NCBI GenBank assembly: GCA_035495315.1
Contig: DATJGF010000145.1
Location: 42,776 to 106,775, forward strand
Source: DATJGF01 sp035495315
GTDB lineage: Bacteria > Verrucomicrobiota > Verrucomicrobiia > Limisphaerales > UBA8199
Length of the DNA stretch: 64,000 nucleotides
Reading direction: 5' to 3'
The position numbers and the translations under genes were made by a program. The notes under the pieces were generated by a model, which ran no database searches, was not told where the DNA came from, and saw only the letters and a list, made by a program, of their open reading frames with translations. This document shows, piece by piece, positions 1 through 9,239 of this stretch (position 1 is its first letter; the number at the start of each line of letters is the position of its first letter).

Positions 1-1
1 A

Positions 2-88
2 TTCGAGCGACTGCGTGAACTGACGAGCTCGGCAGGGCGGATGGCCGCAGTAAATGCCGAGATTCAAAACCAGGAGGCCGTCTATTGA
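2..88 (+). CDS. C-terminal end of an unidentified protein (partial)
   Basis: An open frame enters from the left edge and stops with TGA at 86-88. It gives about 28 residues ending in NQEAVY, charged and helical in character. The tail is too short to assign to a family. Its position just upstream of transaldolase would suit another sugar-phosphate enzyme of the same operon, but nothing in the sequence shows that. Confidence 0.35.
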   Translation, partial: FERLRELTSSAGRMAAVNAEIQNQEAVY

Positions 89-170
89 CAACCGGTTCCT
101 ATTCAGGTCCTCGACATACTCGGCACAGGGGTCCGTCCGAGTGTTGAACAGCTACGAAAGATTAACAAAC

Positions 171-1256
171 ATGAAAGCCACCAAACTACTGCACAACCTT
201 GGCCAGAGTCTCTGGCTGGACAATATCACCCGCGACTTGCTCAACAGCGGGACGCTTAAACGCTATATCGATGAGCTCTCCGTCACCGGCCTGACCTCCA
301 ACCCGACGATTTTCGATCACGCCATCAAGAATAGCAAAGCCTACGATGCCGCGATTCGGGAGCGACAGGGAAAGTCTGGTGAACCGTTGTTTTTCGATCT
401 GGCACTCGAGGACATCATCAAGGCGGCGGACCTTTTCCGGCCAACCTTCGACCAGACCAACGGTGTAGATGGATGGGTTTCTCTCGAAGTTTCGCCATTA
501 CTGGCGTACGATGCCGCCAACACCTTGACGGCCGCAAAGGAACTACGCGCCCGCGCAGCCAGGCCTAACGTTTTCATTAAGATTCCCGGCACGAAAGAGG
601 GTTTGCCAGCCGTGGAAGAAGCGATCTTCGCCGGCATACCTGTCAACGTGACGCTCCTTTTTTCGAGAGAACAATATCTCGCGTCGGCCGATGCGTTCAT
701 GCGCGGCATCGAGCGGCGCATAGCTGCGGGACTTAAGCCGGATGTCGCTTCGGTTGCCTCGGTATTTATTAGTCGTTGGGATGGCGCCGTGGCGGGGAAG
801 GTCTCGCCGGTCTTGAACAATCAACTGGGGATTGCGATGGCCAACCGCACCTACAAAGCGTATCGGGAGTTGCTGGGTTCGCCGCGCTGGCAGCGTGCAT
901 TCAACGTCGGTGCCCGGGCGCAACGGCTTCTGTGGGCCAGTACTGGTACCAAAGATCCTAAAACTTCGGACGTGCTTTATATCAAATCGCTGGCGGCTCC
1001 CTTCACCGTTAACACAATGCCGGAACCCACATTGCTGGCCCTCGCCGACCACGGCGAACTCGGCTCGATCATGTCCGCTGATGGAGGCGATTGCGAAAAG
1101 GTACTGGTGCGCTTTAGCGAAGCCGGCGTCAAGGTGGACGCGTTGGCTGCTCAACTCCAGGTCGACGGCGCCAAAGCTTTCGTGAAGTCTTGGGAGGAAT
1201 TGCTTGCGGTGATTGCCTCTAAGAGCAACGCGCTAAAAAAAGGTGATTTACCCTGA
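171..1256 (+). CDS. tal: Transaldolase
   Basis: Transfers a dihydroxyacetone unit between sedoheptulose-7-phosphate and glyceraldehyde-3-phosphate in the non-oxidative pentose phosphate pathway, in the cytosol. The product of about 361 residues carries the family signatures VTGLTSNPTIF near the N-terminus, DGWVSLEVSP in the middle, and FIKIPGT, whose Lys is the Schiff-base lysine. VNVTLLFS and VASVFISRWD follow. The length matches the longer transaldolase class (about 360-380 residues). I start at ATG 171 (MKATKLL) rather than the longer open frame from 54, because the extra 39 residues are not family-like and overlap the preceding tail. The epimerase starts 11 bases downstream, so the genes are probably cotranscribed. 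Confidence 0.93.
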   Translation: MKATKLLHNLGQSLWLDNITRDLLNSGTLKRYIDELSVTGLTSNPTIFDHAIKNSKAYDAAIRERQGKSGEPLFFDLALEDIIKAADLFRPTFDQTNGVDGWVSLEVSPLLAYDAANTLTAAKELRARAARPNVFIKIPGTKEGLPAVEEAIFAGIPVNVTLLFSREQYLASADAFMRGIERRIAAGLKPDVASVASVFISRWDGAVAGKVSPVLNNQLGIAMANRTYKAYRELLGSPRWQRAFNVGARAQRLLWASTGTKDPKTSDVLYIKSLAAPFTVNTMPEPTLLALADHGELGSIMSADGGDCEKVLVRFSEAGVKVDALAAQLQVDGAKAFVKSWEELLAVIASKSNALKKGDLP

Positions 1257-1267
1257 ACCAATCTCCC

Positions 1268-1937
1268 ATGCCAAAAACCCCCGTCAAACTTGCCCCTTCA
1301 ATCCTCGCGGCCAATTTCGCCTGCTTGGGCCAGCAAGTTTCCGAAGCAGAGCGCTGCGGAGCAGACCGCATCCACGTGGATGTGATGGATGGCCATTTCG
1401 TGCCCAACATTTCGATGGGCGCGCCAATCGTCAAATCGCTTCGAAAGGTGACCCGCTTGCCATTGGAAACACATCTGATGATTTCCAACCTCGACTTCTT
1501 CTTCGATGAATTCGTGGAGGCCGGCTCCGATTGCTTCATCGTGCATTGGGAGGGCAATGACAATCTGCATCGGACGATTCACCGGGTTTAGAGACTCGGG
1601 CAAACGGGTCGGCTTGGCCATCAATCCCGCAACGCCGGCCGCGGTGCTGGAAGAGGTGCTGCCGGACCTGGACCTTGTGCTGGTTATGACGGTCAACCCG
1701 GGGTTCGGACACCAGCACTTTATCCATTCGACGTTGCTCAAGGTCCAACGCGTGCGGTGGATGATTCAGCAAGTCCGTCCTGAATGCGAACTCGAACTCG
1801 ATGGCGGGATTGATGAGACAACTGCTCCGCTGGGCCTGGCAGCAGGCGCGAACGTGTTAGTGGCTGGGACCTCAATCTTTGGGTCCAATCAGGGGATCGA
1901 AACAGCCATGCGTCGGCTAAGGGAAGTCACAAAGTGA
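1268..1937 (+). pseudogene. rpe: Ribulose-phosphate 3-epimerase, interrupted by a +1 frameshift
   Basis: Interconverts ribulose-5-phosphate and xylulose-5-phosphate. The first frame (1268-1591) begins MPKTPVKLAPSILAANF and holds the metal/catalytic segments HVDVMDGHFVPNIS and LETHLMI, then hits TAG right after HRV. The family match resumes in the next frame with RDSGKRVGLAINPATP, MTVNPGFGHQHFI and LELDGGI, and ends at 1937. Dropping one T from the TTT at 1587-1589 restores a continuous protein of about 222 residues, the usual Rpe length. All key residues are intact on both sides. A sequencing error or a very recent mutation is therefore more likely than an old pseudogene. It lies between tal and rpiB with short spacers. 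Confidence 0.88.
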
Positions 1938-1947
1938 AAGAAAGATC

Positions 1948-2397
1948 ATGAAAATAGGTATCGCCACTGACCACGGGGGTTTTGGTTTGAAAGAAGAATT
2001 GGTGACCAGGCTTCGCGATGCGGGTCACGAAGTAGTCGATTTCGGGGCCCACAAGCTCCAATCCGACGACGATTATCCCGACTATGTCACTCCGCTAGCC
2101 AGGGCTGTGGCCTCCGGCCAAGTGATACGCGGCATCGCCATTTGCGACAGCGGCGTGGGGGCTTCTGTTTGCGCCAATAAGATTTCAGGCGTCCGCGCCT
2201 CGCAGATTCACGATCATTTCTCAGCCCGGCAGGGAGTTGAAGACGACCACATGAACATCCTGTGCATGGGTGGGCGCACTGTCGGCCCGGCGGTCGCGTG
2301 GGACCTGGTTCAGACCTTTTTAGCGGCCGAGTACAGCCATGCTGAAAGACACCTGCGCCGGCTCGGCAAGGTGGCCGTCCTGGAAAAAGCGAAATAA
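1948..2397 (+). CDS. rpiB: Ribose-5-phosphate isomerase B
   Basis: Interconverts ribose-5-phosphate and ribulose-5-phosphate. The product is 149 residues, normal for the RpiB/LacAB fold. It begins MKIGIATDHGGFGLK with the substrate-binding DHGG. It carries GIAICDSGVGAS with the catalytic Cys, and HDHFSARQGVEDDHMN followed by LCMGGR, a well-conserved RpiB segment. It starts 10 bases after the rpe stop and is followed 78 bases later by pyruvate kinase. This is the RpiB type, unrelated in fold to RpiA. Confidence 0.93.
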   Translation: MKIGIATDHGGFGLKEELVTRLRDAGHEVVDFGAHKLQSDDDYPDYVTPLARAVASGQVIRGIAICDSGVGASVCANKISGVRASQIHDHFSARQGVEDDHMNILCMGGRTVGPAVAWDLVQTFLAAEYSHAERHLRRLGKVAVLEKAK

Positions 2398-2475
2398 GCA
2401 CGGCCGAATACCAATGATAAACCAGACCGTCCGATGCCCGGAAAACGTTTAGAGAAAAATCTGTTTTAACCTGCC

Positions 2476-3876
2476 ATGCACCCGAAGACAAAGATCGTCG
2501 CCACCATCGGCCCCGCCTCAGAATCTCCCGCCATCCTGCGGCAAATGATCCGCGCCGGTATGAACGTTGCCCGATTGAACTTCTCTCATGGCGAGTTCGA
2601 CATCCACCGGCGTCTGATCCAATCCATTCGAGCGGCCGAGAAGGCGACCAGGCACCACGTCGCCATCATGGCGGATTTGCCCGGGCCGAAGATGCGCATC
2701 GGCAACTTCGCCGTCGAACAAATCAAGTTAAAGGGCGGCGACAAATTTACGCTGACCACCGATGACATTGTCGGTGACCAGCAGCGCGTGTCGGTAAGTT
2801 TCGCCAAACTGTCAAAGGTCGTGAAGCCCGGCAGTCTGCTCTCGCTCAACGACGGTTACGTCCAACTCGAAGTGACCGGCGTCAAAGGAGCGGACGTTGT
2901 CTGCGTCGTGAAGGTAGGCGGTGAACTGCGCTCGCGCAAAGGATTGAATCTGCCGGGCACCGACCTCGGCATCAGCGCCTTCACTGAGCACGACCGTGAA
3001 TGTCTGGAGTTCGCCCTCAAAAACGGCGTGGACGCGGTGAGCCAGTCTTTTGTTGAAAGCGCGGCTGACTTGAACGCGGTGCGCGCGGCCGCGGACCGTT
3101 GCGGCCGACGACCGTTTGTCATCGCCAAGATCGAACGGTCGCGCGCACTCGACCGCCTCGACGAGATTCTCGACGCGGCCGACGGCATCATGATTGCCCG
3201 CGGCGATCTCGGCGTCGAGGTGCCCATCGAGCGCATTGCCATTGTGCAAAAAGACATTATCCATCGCGCGAACCTTCGGGCGAAGCCGGTTATCACTGCC
3301 ACTCAGATGCTCGAATCTATGACGGCCTATCCTCTGCCCACACGCGCCGAGGCGACGGATGTTTCCAACGCGATTCTCGACGGCACGGATTGCGTGATGC
3401 TTTCCGGGGAGTCGGCCATGGGTGAGTTTCCGGTCGAAGCGGTCGCCATGCTGGCCAAGATCGCCGCTGCCGTTGAGCCGACGCGTCGCCGCATTTCGGT
3501 GCAGGAACAATTCGCCGGGGTCGAACTGAGCGGGCTAGTGCGGCCGGAACACCTCATCGCTGTTAGCATTGAAGCCAGCCTCAAATTCCTACAACCGGCC
3601 GCGGTCGTTGTTCCATCCGTGACCGGCGCGACGGCACGCCGCCTGGCGTCGTTGCACTTGCCGGTGCCGGTAGTGGCGGTCAGTCCGGACCGTAAGACCT
3701 TCCAGGACCTGTGCTTCTCGTACGGTGTTGTGCCGGTTCTCGAACGCAAGCCCCCGGCTTCGTGGCCAAAGTATGTGAAGAACTGGATCCGGGAGCAGGG
3801 GCTGACCGGCGAGTTTGCGATTCTGACCAAGCGTCCTTCTACCGGCAACCATCAGATGGAGATCCTCGAGCTATGA
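2476..3876 (+). CDS. pyk: Pyruvate kinase
   Basis: Converts phosphoenolpyruvate and ADP to pyruvate and ATP, the last step of glycolysis. The 466 residues match the family length. KIVATIGPAS and MNVARLNFSHG form the start of the barrel. FVIAKIERSRALDRLDEI contains the active-site Lys and the metal-binding Glu. IMIARGDLGVEVP, KPVITATQMLESM and RAEATDVSNAILDGTDCVMLSGE follow, and the C-terminal regulatory domain is present. The stop codon overlaps the transketolase start as ATGA (3873-3876), which implies translational coupling. Finding it inside a pentose-phosphate gene set is less common than finding it with glycolytic genes. Confidence 0.95.
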   Translation: MHPKTKIVATIGPASESPAILRQMIRAGMNVARLNFSHGEFDIHRRLIQSIRAAEKATRHHVAIMADLPGPKMRIGNFAVEQIKLKGGDKFTLTTDDIVGDQQRVSVSFAKLSKVVKPGSLLSLNDGYVQLEVTGVKGADVVCVVKVGGELRSRKGLNLPGTDLGISAFTEHDRECLEFALKNGVDAVSQSFVESAADLNAVRAAADRCGRRPFVIAKIERSRALDRLDEILDAADGIMIARGDLGVEVPIERIAIVQKDIIHRANLRAKPVITATQMLESMTAYPLPTRAEATDVSNAILDGTDCVMLSGESAMGEFPVEAVAMLAKIAAAVEPTRRRISVQEQFAGVELSGLVRPEHLIAVSIEASLKFLQPAAVVVPSVTGATARRLASLHLPVPVVAVSPDRKTFQDLCFSYGVVPVLERKPPASWPKYVKNWIREQGLTGEFAILTKRPSTGNHQMEILEL

Positions 3877-6005
3877 TCACTGAAACTCAGCCCAGCCTAG
3901 CCTCTTGCGGCGAAATCGAAAATGAATCCAAAGCGAATTCAAATTTAATGAACAAAGAAAATGTAGTTCAACTCGCGATCAACACGATTCGCACGCTCTC
4001 CATTGACGCCGTGCAGCAGGCCAAGTCCGGACATCCGGGCACGCCGATGGCGCTGGCACCTTTGATTTACACAATGTGGAACCGCGTGATGCAGTACGAT
4101 CCTGCCGATCCAATCTGGCCCAATCGTGACCGCTTTGTGCTCTCAAATGGACATGCCTCGATGCTGCTCTGGTCAATTCTGCACCTCACCGGCGTGCGCG
4201 CTGTAGATGCCGAGTACGAACGATTGGGCGAACCGGCCGTAACGCTGGATGATATTCGCCGGTTCCGGCAACTCGGCAGCAAAGCGCCGGGGCACCCCGA
4301 GTACCGCTGGGTTTCCGGCGTGGAGACTACAACAGGACCGCTGGGACAAGGCGTTGCAACTGCCGTCGGGATGGCGATCGCCCAAAAATGGCTCGCCAAC
4401 CGTTATAACCAACCCGGGTTCGATTTGTTCAAATACAACGTGTATGCCGTCTGTGGTGACGGCTGTTTGATGGAGGGCATCTCTTCAGAGGCAGCCTCAC
4501 TCGCGGGCCACCTGGGCCTCGACAACCTCTGCTGGGTTTTCGACAACAACCACATCACCATCGAAGGCAGCACCAATATCGCCTTCACCGAGGATGTGGC
4601 GGCTCGCTTCCTTGCTTACAAGTGGAACGTGTTGCGCGTCGGCGACGCCAATGACGTGGGTCAAATCGAGCGGGCATTCCAAACTTTTCGTCAAACCAAA
4701 GGCCGGCCCACGTTGATCATCCTGGACAGCCACATTGGTTACGGCGCACCGCATAAGCAAGACACTCCCGAGGCCCATGGGGAGCCTTTGGGCGAAGAGG
4801 AAGTCCGCCTGGCCAAGCGCAGCTATGGCTGGCCCGAAGACGCCAAGTTCTTTGTGCCCGACGGCGTCTATGCGCACTTTACTCAAGGAATAGGCGCCCA
4901 CGGCAAAGTTGCGCGTGACGAGTGGCGGACGCTCTTCTCAGTTTATCACAGAAAATTCCCCGAGCTGGCGGCGGAGATTGAGTTGATGCAAAAGCGAGAA
5001 TTCCCCGACGGATGGGACCGCAACCTCCCAGTGTTTCCTGCGGATTCAAAGGGATTGGCCGGTCGCGAAGCTTCCGGGAAAGTGCTGAATATCCTGGCGC
5101 AAAACATCCCTTGGCTGATCGGGGGATCCGCGGATCTCGGACCTTCAAACAAAACCACGCTTACCTTTGAGGGCGCGGGCCAGTTCCAGGCCAGTAGTCC
5201 TGGCGGCCGGAATATGCACTTCGGGATCCGCGAGCACGCGATGGCTGCTATCGTAAACGGTCTGTCGTTGTCGAAGCTCCGAGGCTTTGGCGCTTCCTTC
5301 TTTGTGTTCATCGATTACGCCCGGCCATCCGTCCGGCTCTCAGCGCTGATGGAACTGCCCACGCTGTTCATCTTCTCGCATGACGCCCTGGGCGACGGTG
5401 AAGACGGCCCTACCCACCAACCCGTCGAGCACCTGGCTTCGCTCCGTGCTATCCCCGGGCTTGTCACTTTACGACCCGGCGACGCCAATGAAGTCGTGGA
5501 GGCCTATCGGTATATCATGAAGCTGCGCCACAAACCCACGGTCCTTGTTCTCTCTCGCCAACCTCTGCCAACGTTGGATCGAAGCAGGTACGCACCGGCA
5601 TCGGGGGTGGAGCGAGGCGCTTATGTGCTGGCTGACCCACCTGGCGGCAAACCCGAGGTCATTCTCATCGCCTCCGGCAGTGAGGTTATTCTCGCTGTCC
5701 AGGCGCATGAGAAACTGCTGAGCGAAGGCATCCGGTCACGGGTGGTTTCGATGCCCTCGTGGGATATTTTCGAGCACCAGACTCGGGATTACCAGAATCG
5801 TGTCCTGCCCCCCGAAATCCAGGCGCGCGTCGCCGTCGAACCGGCATCGACTTTCGGTTGGGAACGTTATGTTGGCGTGAAGGGCCGGGTCATAGGCATG
5901 CACACGTTCGGAGCTTCAGCGCCGCTCAAAGAACTTCAAAAAAAGTTCGGCTTCGAGCCGGACCAGGTCGTGACGGCTGCCAAAGAACTGCTGTTGAGGA
6001 AATGA
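3873..6005 (+). CDS. tkt: Transketolase
   Basis: Thiamine-diphosphate enzyme moving two-carbon units between ketose and aldose phosphates. The thiamine motif runs from GDGCLMEGISSEAASLAGHL to VFDNNHITIEG. Other signatures are SGHPGTPMALAP, LSNGHASMLLW, the pyrimidine-domain GIREHAMAAIVNG and HDALGDGEDGPTHQPVEH. The ATG at 3873 overlaps the pyk stop (ATGA) with GGAG about 10 bases upstream and gives 710 residues. An in-frame ATG at 3948 (MNKENVVQ) gives 685 residues, closer to the family norm, and could be the true start. Transaldolase, Rpe, RpiB and Tkt together make up the whole non-oxidative pentose phosphate branch. Confidence 0.94.
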   Translation: MITETQPSLASCGEIENESKANSNLMNKENVVQLAINTIRTLSIDAVQQAKSGHPGTPMALAPLIYTMWNRVMQYDPADPIWPNRDRFVLSNGHASMLLWSILHLTGVRAVDAEYERLGEPAVTLDDIRRFRQLGSKAPGHPEYRWVSGVETTTGPLGQGVATAVGMAIAQKWLANRYNQPGFDLFKYNVYAVCGDGCLMEGISSEAASLAGHLGLDNLCWVFDNNHITIEGSTNIAFTEDVAARFLAYKWNVLRVGDANDVGQIERAFQTFRQTKGRPTLIILDSHIGYGAPHKQDTPEAHGEPLGEEEVRLAKRSYGWPEDAKFFVPDGVYAHFTQGIGAHGKVARDEWRTLFSVYHRKFPELAAEIELMQKREFPDGWDRNLPVFPADSKGLAGREASGKVLNILAQNIPWLIGGSADLGPSNKTTLTFEGAGQFQASSPGGRNMHFGIREHAMAAIVNGLSLSKLRGFGASFFVFIDYARPSVRLSALMELPTLFIFSHDALGDGEDGPTHQPVEHLASLRAIPGLVTLRPGDANEVVEAYRYIMKLRHKPTVLVLSRQPLPTLDRSRYAPASGVERGAYVLADPPGGKPEVILIASGSEVILAVQAHEKLLSEGIRSRVVSMPSWDIFEHQTRDYQNRVLPPEIQARVAVEPASTFGWERYVGVKGRVIGMHTFGASAPLKELQKKFGFEPDQVVTAAKELLLRK

Positions 6006-6094
6006 CATTTCATATCCCTGGCACCCTTTGTGCCTCCAAGACGTCCGTACCCACTGTCTAGATACGTCCAACATACCAATGCTAATCGCCATTT

Positions 6095-6292
6095 ATGAAA
6101 CCAAAGACCGTTCTTAAATCGCTCGCCGATTTTTTTCTCAAAGTCCTTAAGCCGGCGACGAGGAACCCAGTGCAGGGGCCTCGAAGTCCGAATCCCACCG
6201 GCGAACAACAGTTGCGGCAAGCCCTCTTGTTGATTGAAGCCGAGGAAGACTCCGGTTCCACGGAGTACCGGAATTGGGGTTTGAACGAATAA
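6095..6292 (+). CDS. Small hypothetical protein, 65 residues
   Basis: A short open frame between transketolase and the debranching enzyme, same strand, reading MKPKTVLKSLADFFLKVLK and then a polar acidic C-terminus ending NWGLNE. The first 20 residues could form an amphipathic basic helix. No family is recognised and no clear ribosome binding site precedes it. The tight packing in an operon supports it, but it could be a chance frame. Confidence 0.35.
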   Translation: MKPKTVLKSLADFFLKVLKPATRNPVQGPRSPNPTGEQQLRQALLLIEAEEDSGSTEYRNWGLNE

Positions 6293-6314
6293 CCATGCCA
6301 GGCGCCTGTCTCGG

Positions 6315-8438
6315 ATGCATCCTATCGTAACCCCCGGACGAAGTTCGCCGTTGGGCGCCACAATCGTCGATGGCGGCGTTAACTTCAGCGTCTTCTCGCG
6401 CAACGCCACGGGGATAGATTTGCTGCTCTTCGATCGAGAGGACGACTCTCGGCCCTCCCGCGTGATCCCTTTAGACCCGGCGATCAGCCGAAGCTACCAT
6501 TATTGGCACGTCTTCGTTACCGGACTACAACCGGGCCAGCTTTATGGATACCGGGCACGCGGGCACTTCCACCCCGCCAACGGCGCCCGCTTCGATCCCA
6601 GCAAAGTCCTGCTCGACCCCTACGGACGCGGCGTCCTGGTCCCTCGGAACTATTCGCGCGAGGCTGCCCGCCACGCGGGAGACAACTGCACCACCGCCAT
6701 GAAAAGCGTGGTGGTGGATCCTTCCACCTACGACTGGGAAGGTGACACGCCTCTAAAACGGCCATCTTCCAGGACAATCATCTACGAGATGCATGTCCGG
6801 GGCTTCACTCTGCATCCGAGTTCGGGCTTGGAGCAAAATCTGCGAGGAACCTATGCCGGCCTGATCGAAAACATTCCCTATTTAAAACAACTCGGCATTA
6901 CCGCGGTCGAGTTGCTGCCGATTTTCCAGTTCGATCCCCAGGATTGTCCGCCGGGCAAGATTAACTATTGGGGCTACGCGCCGGTTTCGTTCTTCGCGCC
7001 TCACCAGGCCTACAGCTCGCGGCAGGACCCGCTCGGGCCGATAGATGAGTTTCGGGACATGGTCAAGGCCCTGCACCGGGAAGGATTGGAAGTCATTCTG
7101 GATGTGGTCTTCAATCACACTGCCGAAGGCGATCACACCGGCCCGACCATCAGCCTGCGCGGACTGGACAATTCCGTCTATTACGTCCTCGAGACCGACC
7201 AGGCCCGGTACGCGAATTTCAGCGGCACGGGCAACACGCTCAACGCCAACCATCCCATCGTTCGGCGGCTCATCGTGGACAGCCTCCGCTACTGGGTAGA
7301 AACGATGCACGTGGATGGCTTTCGTTTCGATCTTGCCTCGATCCTCGCGCGCGATCCTTCGGGCCAGGTCTTGCAAAACCCTCCCGTGTTGTGGGACATC
7401 GAGTCCGACCCGGCCTTGGCGGGTACCAAATTGATTGCGGAAGCTTGGGATGCGGCAGGCCTTTACCAGGTCGGCAGTTTCATTGGCGACAGTTGGAAGG
7501 AATGGAACGGACGATTTCGCGATGATGTGCGCAGCTTTTTCCGGGGGGAAGACGGCTTCGTCTGCCGCTTGGCCGACAGGTTTCTCGGCAGTCCCGAGAT
7601 TTACCGGCACAAAGAGCGGGAGGCTGAGCAAAGCGTGAATTTCGTTACCTGCCACGACGGGTTTACCTTGAATGACCTGGTGTCGTATGACCAGAAGCAC
7701 AATGAGCCCAACGGCGAGGACAATCGCGATGGGGCCAATGATAATCGAAGTTGGAATTGCGGGACGGAAGGCCCGAGTGGCGACCCCGCGCTCGAGAAGC
7801 TTCGTGAGCGGCAGATTAAGAACTTTCTGGCAGTGACTCTTCTTTCTGTAGGCGTGCCCATGCTCTTGATGGGAGACGAAGCGCGGCGCAGTCAACGCGG
7901 GAACAACAACGCCTACTGCCAGGACAATGAAACCAGTTGGTTCGACTGGAACCTGGTGCGGCAGCACGCGGGCCTCCATCGGTTCGTCCAGCTCCTGACT
8001 GCCCGTCGCGCTTTGCGCAAAATGGACACTGAGCGTCAGAGGCGGAGTCTTAACCAACTGCTGCGCGTCGCCAGCAAAGAGTGGCATGGCCTCAGGCTTT
8101 ACCAGCCCGACTGGAGCCCACGATCGCATAGCCTCGCATTCAGCGCCAATGTGGCGGAGGAGAATCTGTCCTTCTATATTATTTTCAACGCTTACTGGGA
8201 ACCGCTCGAATTCGAGTTGCCGGCGGGACGGCAGCTCGAGCGCCATCCTTGGCGCCGATGGATCGATACCTCCATGGAATCCCCTAACGACATCCAGGAT
8301 TGGCCGGCCGCTCCTGTAGTAACGGGTCGAACGTATCTTGCCCGACCTCGTTCGGTAGTGGTGCTGATCGCGGCGCGGAATACCATTTCTACACTCCGCA
8401 ACCGTCCTGTACCCTCTGACATCGGTAATGGATTTTGA
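6315..8438 (+). CDS. glgX: Glycogen debranching enzyme, GlgX/isoamylase type
   Basis: Hydrolyses alpha-1,6 branches in glycogen, releasing linear oligosaccharides. The 707 residues fit GlgX/TreX enzymes. An N-terminal CBM48 domain (about residues 8-110) is followed by a GH13 barrel. TIIYEMHVRGFT and VILDVVFNHTAEGDH are region I. HVDGFRFDLASIL is region II with the nucleophile Asp. LIAEAWDAAG is region III with the acid Glu. FVTCHDGFTLNDLVSY is region IV. The segment KHNEPNGEDNRDGANDNRSW is characteristic of GlgX rather than plain alpha-amylases. Its place behind glycolytic and pentose-phosphate genes suggests a glycogen-mobilising operon. Confidence 0.93.
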   Translation: MHPIVTPGRSSPLGATIVDGGVNFSVFSRNATGIDLLLFDREDDSRPSRVIPLDPAISRSYHYWHVFVTGLQPGQLYGYRARGHFHPANGARFDPSKVLLDPYGRGVLVPRNYSREAARHAGDNCTTAMKSVVVDPSTYDWEGDTPLKRPSSRTIIYEMHVRGFTLHPSSGLEQNLRGTYAGLIENIPYLKQLGITAVELLPIFQFDPQDCPPGKINYWGYAPVSFFAPHQAYSSRQDPLGPIDEFRDMVKALHREGLEVILDVVFNHTAEGDHTGPTISLRGLDNSVYYVLETDQARYANFSGTGNTLNANHPIVRRLIVDSLRYWVETMHVDGFRFDLASILARDPSGQVLQNPPVLWDIESDPALAGTKLIAEAWDAAGLYQVGSFIGDSWKEWNGRFRDDVRSFFRGEDGFVCRLADRFLGSPEIYRHKEREAEQSVNFVTCHDGFTLNDLVSYDQKHNEPNGEDNRDGANDNRSWNCGTEGPSGDPALEKLRERQIKNFLAVTLLSVGVPMLLMGDEARRSQRGNNNAYCQDNETSWFDWNLVRQHAGLHRFVQLLTARRALRKMDTERQRRSLNQLLRVASKEWHGLRLYQPDWSPRSHSLAFSANVAEENLSFYIIFNAYWEPLEFELPAGRQLERHPWRRWIDTSMESPNDIQDWPAAPVVTGRTYLARPRSVVVLIAARNTISTLRNRPVPSDIGNGF

Positions 8439-8492
8439 ACACGCGCACTTTTGAAGTCCGTTACTTCGGGGAGTTCGAGCGCAAATACGAGT

Positions 8493-9053
8493 TTAGATTC
8501 TAACGGCCCGAGAGGCAGGAGTGCCGCCGTCTGCGGTCGATGCATCCTTGAGTCCACGTTTGCGAAACGTCAGCCGGTACAGGTAACGCGATAAGACTAT
8601 TGCCGGTGCGTTGAAAACCAGCTCAAAAGCCGCCATTCCTGCCGCGAAAACCAGGCATGTGTGCTCTGCCCCCCATTGACCCGAGAGCGAGGCCTTGTGG
8701 GCGAAGTGCAAAAAGACAACTATTACGGACAGGACTAAGACGGAACATGCCGCGTGCATGTTAGCGGCTTGGAGGTGCCGTTTCCGATCGAATCCCTTGA
8801 TCTTCACCAAAGCGCCCAGTGTCGGATTCCAAAACCGCTTGCGATACAGTTTGCTGAACCAAAAACGGAACGCCCCGCGAGCTTTGCGGTTAGGATGGAA
8901 TGCCAGCTTGGCGATCGGCCCGTAAAGCGATGGTATCCGAATTGGAAGGGGACGGTGACAGACCGAGTCTGCGATCCAGAGCGCTGCCGCAGTCACACAT
9001 GAACCCGCCGCCATCAAGCAAAAGAGCCCAATAAAGACAGCATCGCTATCCAT
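8493..9053 (-). CDS. Integral membrane protein of unknown function, 186 residues
   Basis: Convergent with glgX. Three hydrophobic stretches are visible: near the N-terminus (FIGLFCLMAAGSCVTAAALW), in the middle (CSVLVLSVIVVFLHFA), and near the C-terminus (LVFAAGMAAFELVFNAPAIV). A basic loop full of Arg, Lys and aromatics (RFWFSKLYRKRFW) lies between the first two. The C-terminal N-A-P-A-I-V-L-S-R-Y pattern is faintly like the N-x-P-x-x-x-x-R-Y ending of the CrtO-type glycosyl-diaponeurosporenoate acyltransferases, but I would not assign that function. It probably sits in the inner membrane. Confidence 0.55.
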   Translation of the reverse strand: MDSDAVFIGLFCLMAAGSCVTAAALWIADSVCHRPLPIRIPSLYGPIAKLAFHPNRKARGAFRFWFSKLYRKRFWNPTLGALVKIKGFDRKRHLQAANMHAACSVLVLSVIVVFLHFAHKASLSGQWGAEHTCLVFAAGMAAFELVFNAPAIVLSRYLYRLTFRKRGLKDASTADGGTPASRAVRI

Positions 9054-9239
9054 GCCAAAGTGAAATGCGCCATTCCGTGTAAAATTCCAAGCTTTGTCGC
9101 GGCGCCAACGTATCGCAACGGCCCGTCCCTCGTTCGGTGGTAATGCTGATCTCTGCTTCGACCACTGAAGCGCGCCGAAGAATAGGGACGCTGATCCACG
9201 CCCGTCAGGCCCAAGAAGCGGCAGCTGCGATGTTGGCGA

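Noticed and set aside
2812..3510. 232-codon minus-strand frame opposite pyruvate kinase
   Set aside because: His/Arg-rich, antisense to a conserved enzyme, no start signal.
6882..8246. 454-codon minus-strand open frame opposite glgX
   Set aside because: It is fully antisense to a gene with intact GH13 motifs and its protein has no family pattern; a product of high GC content.
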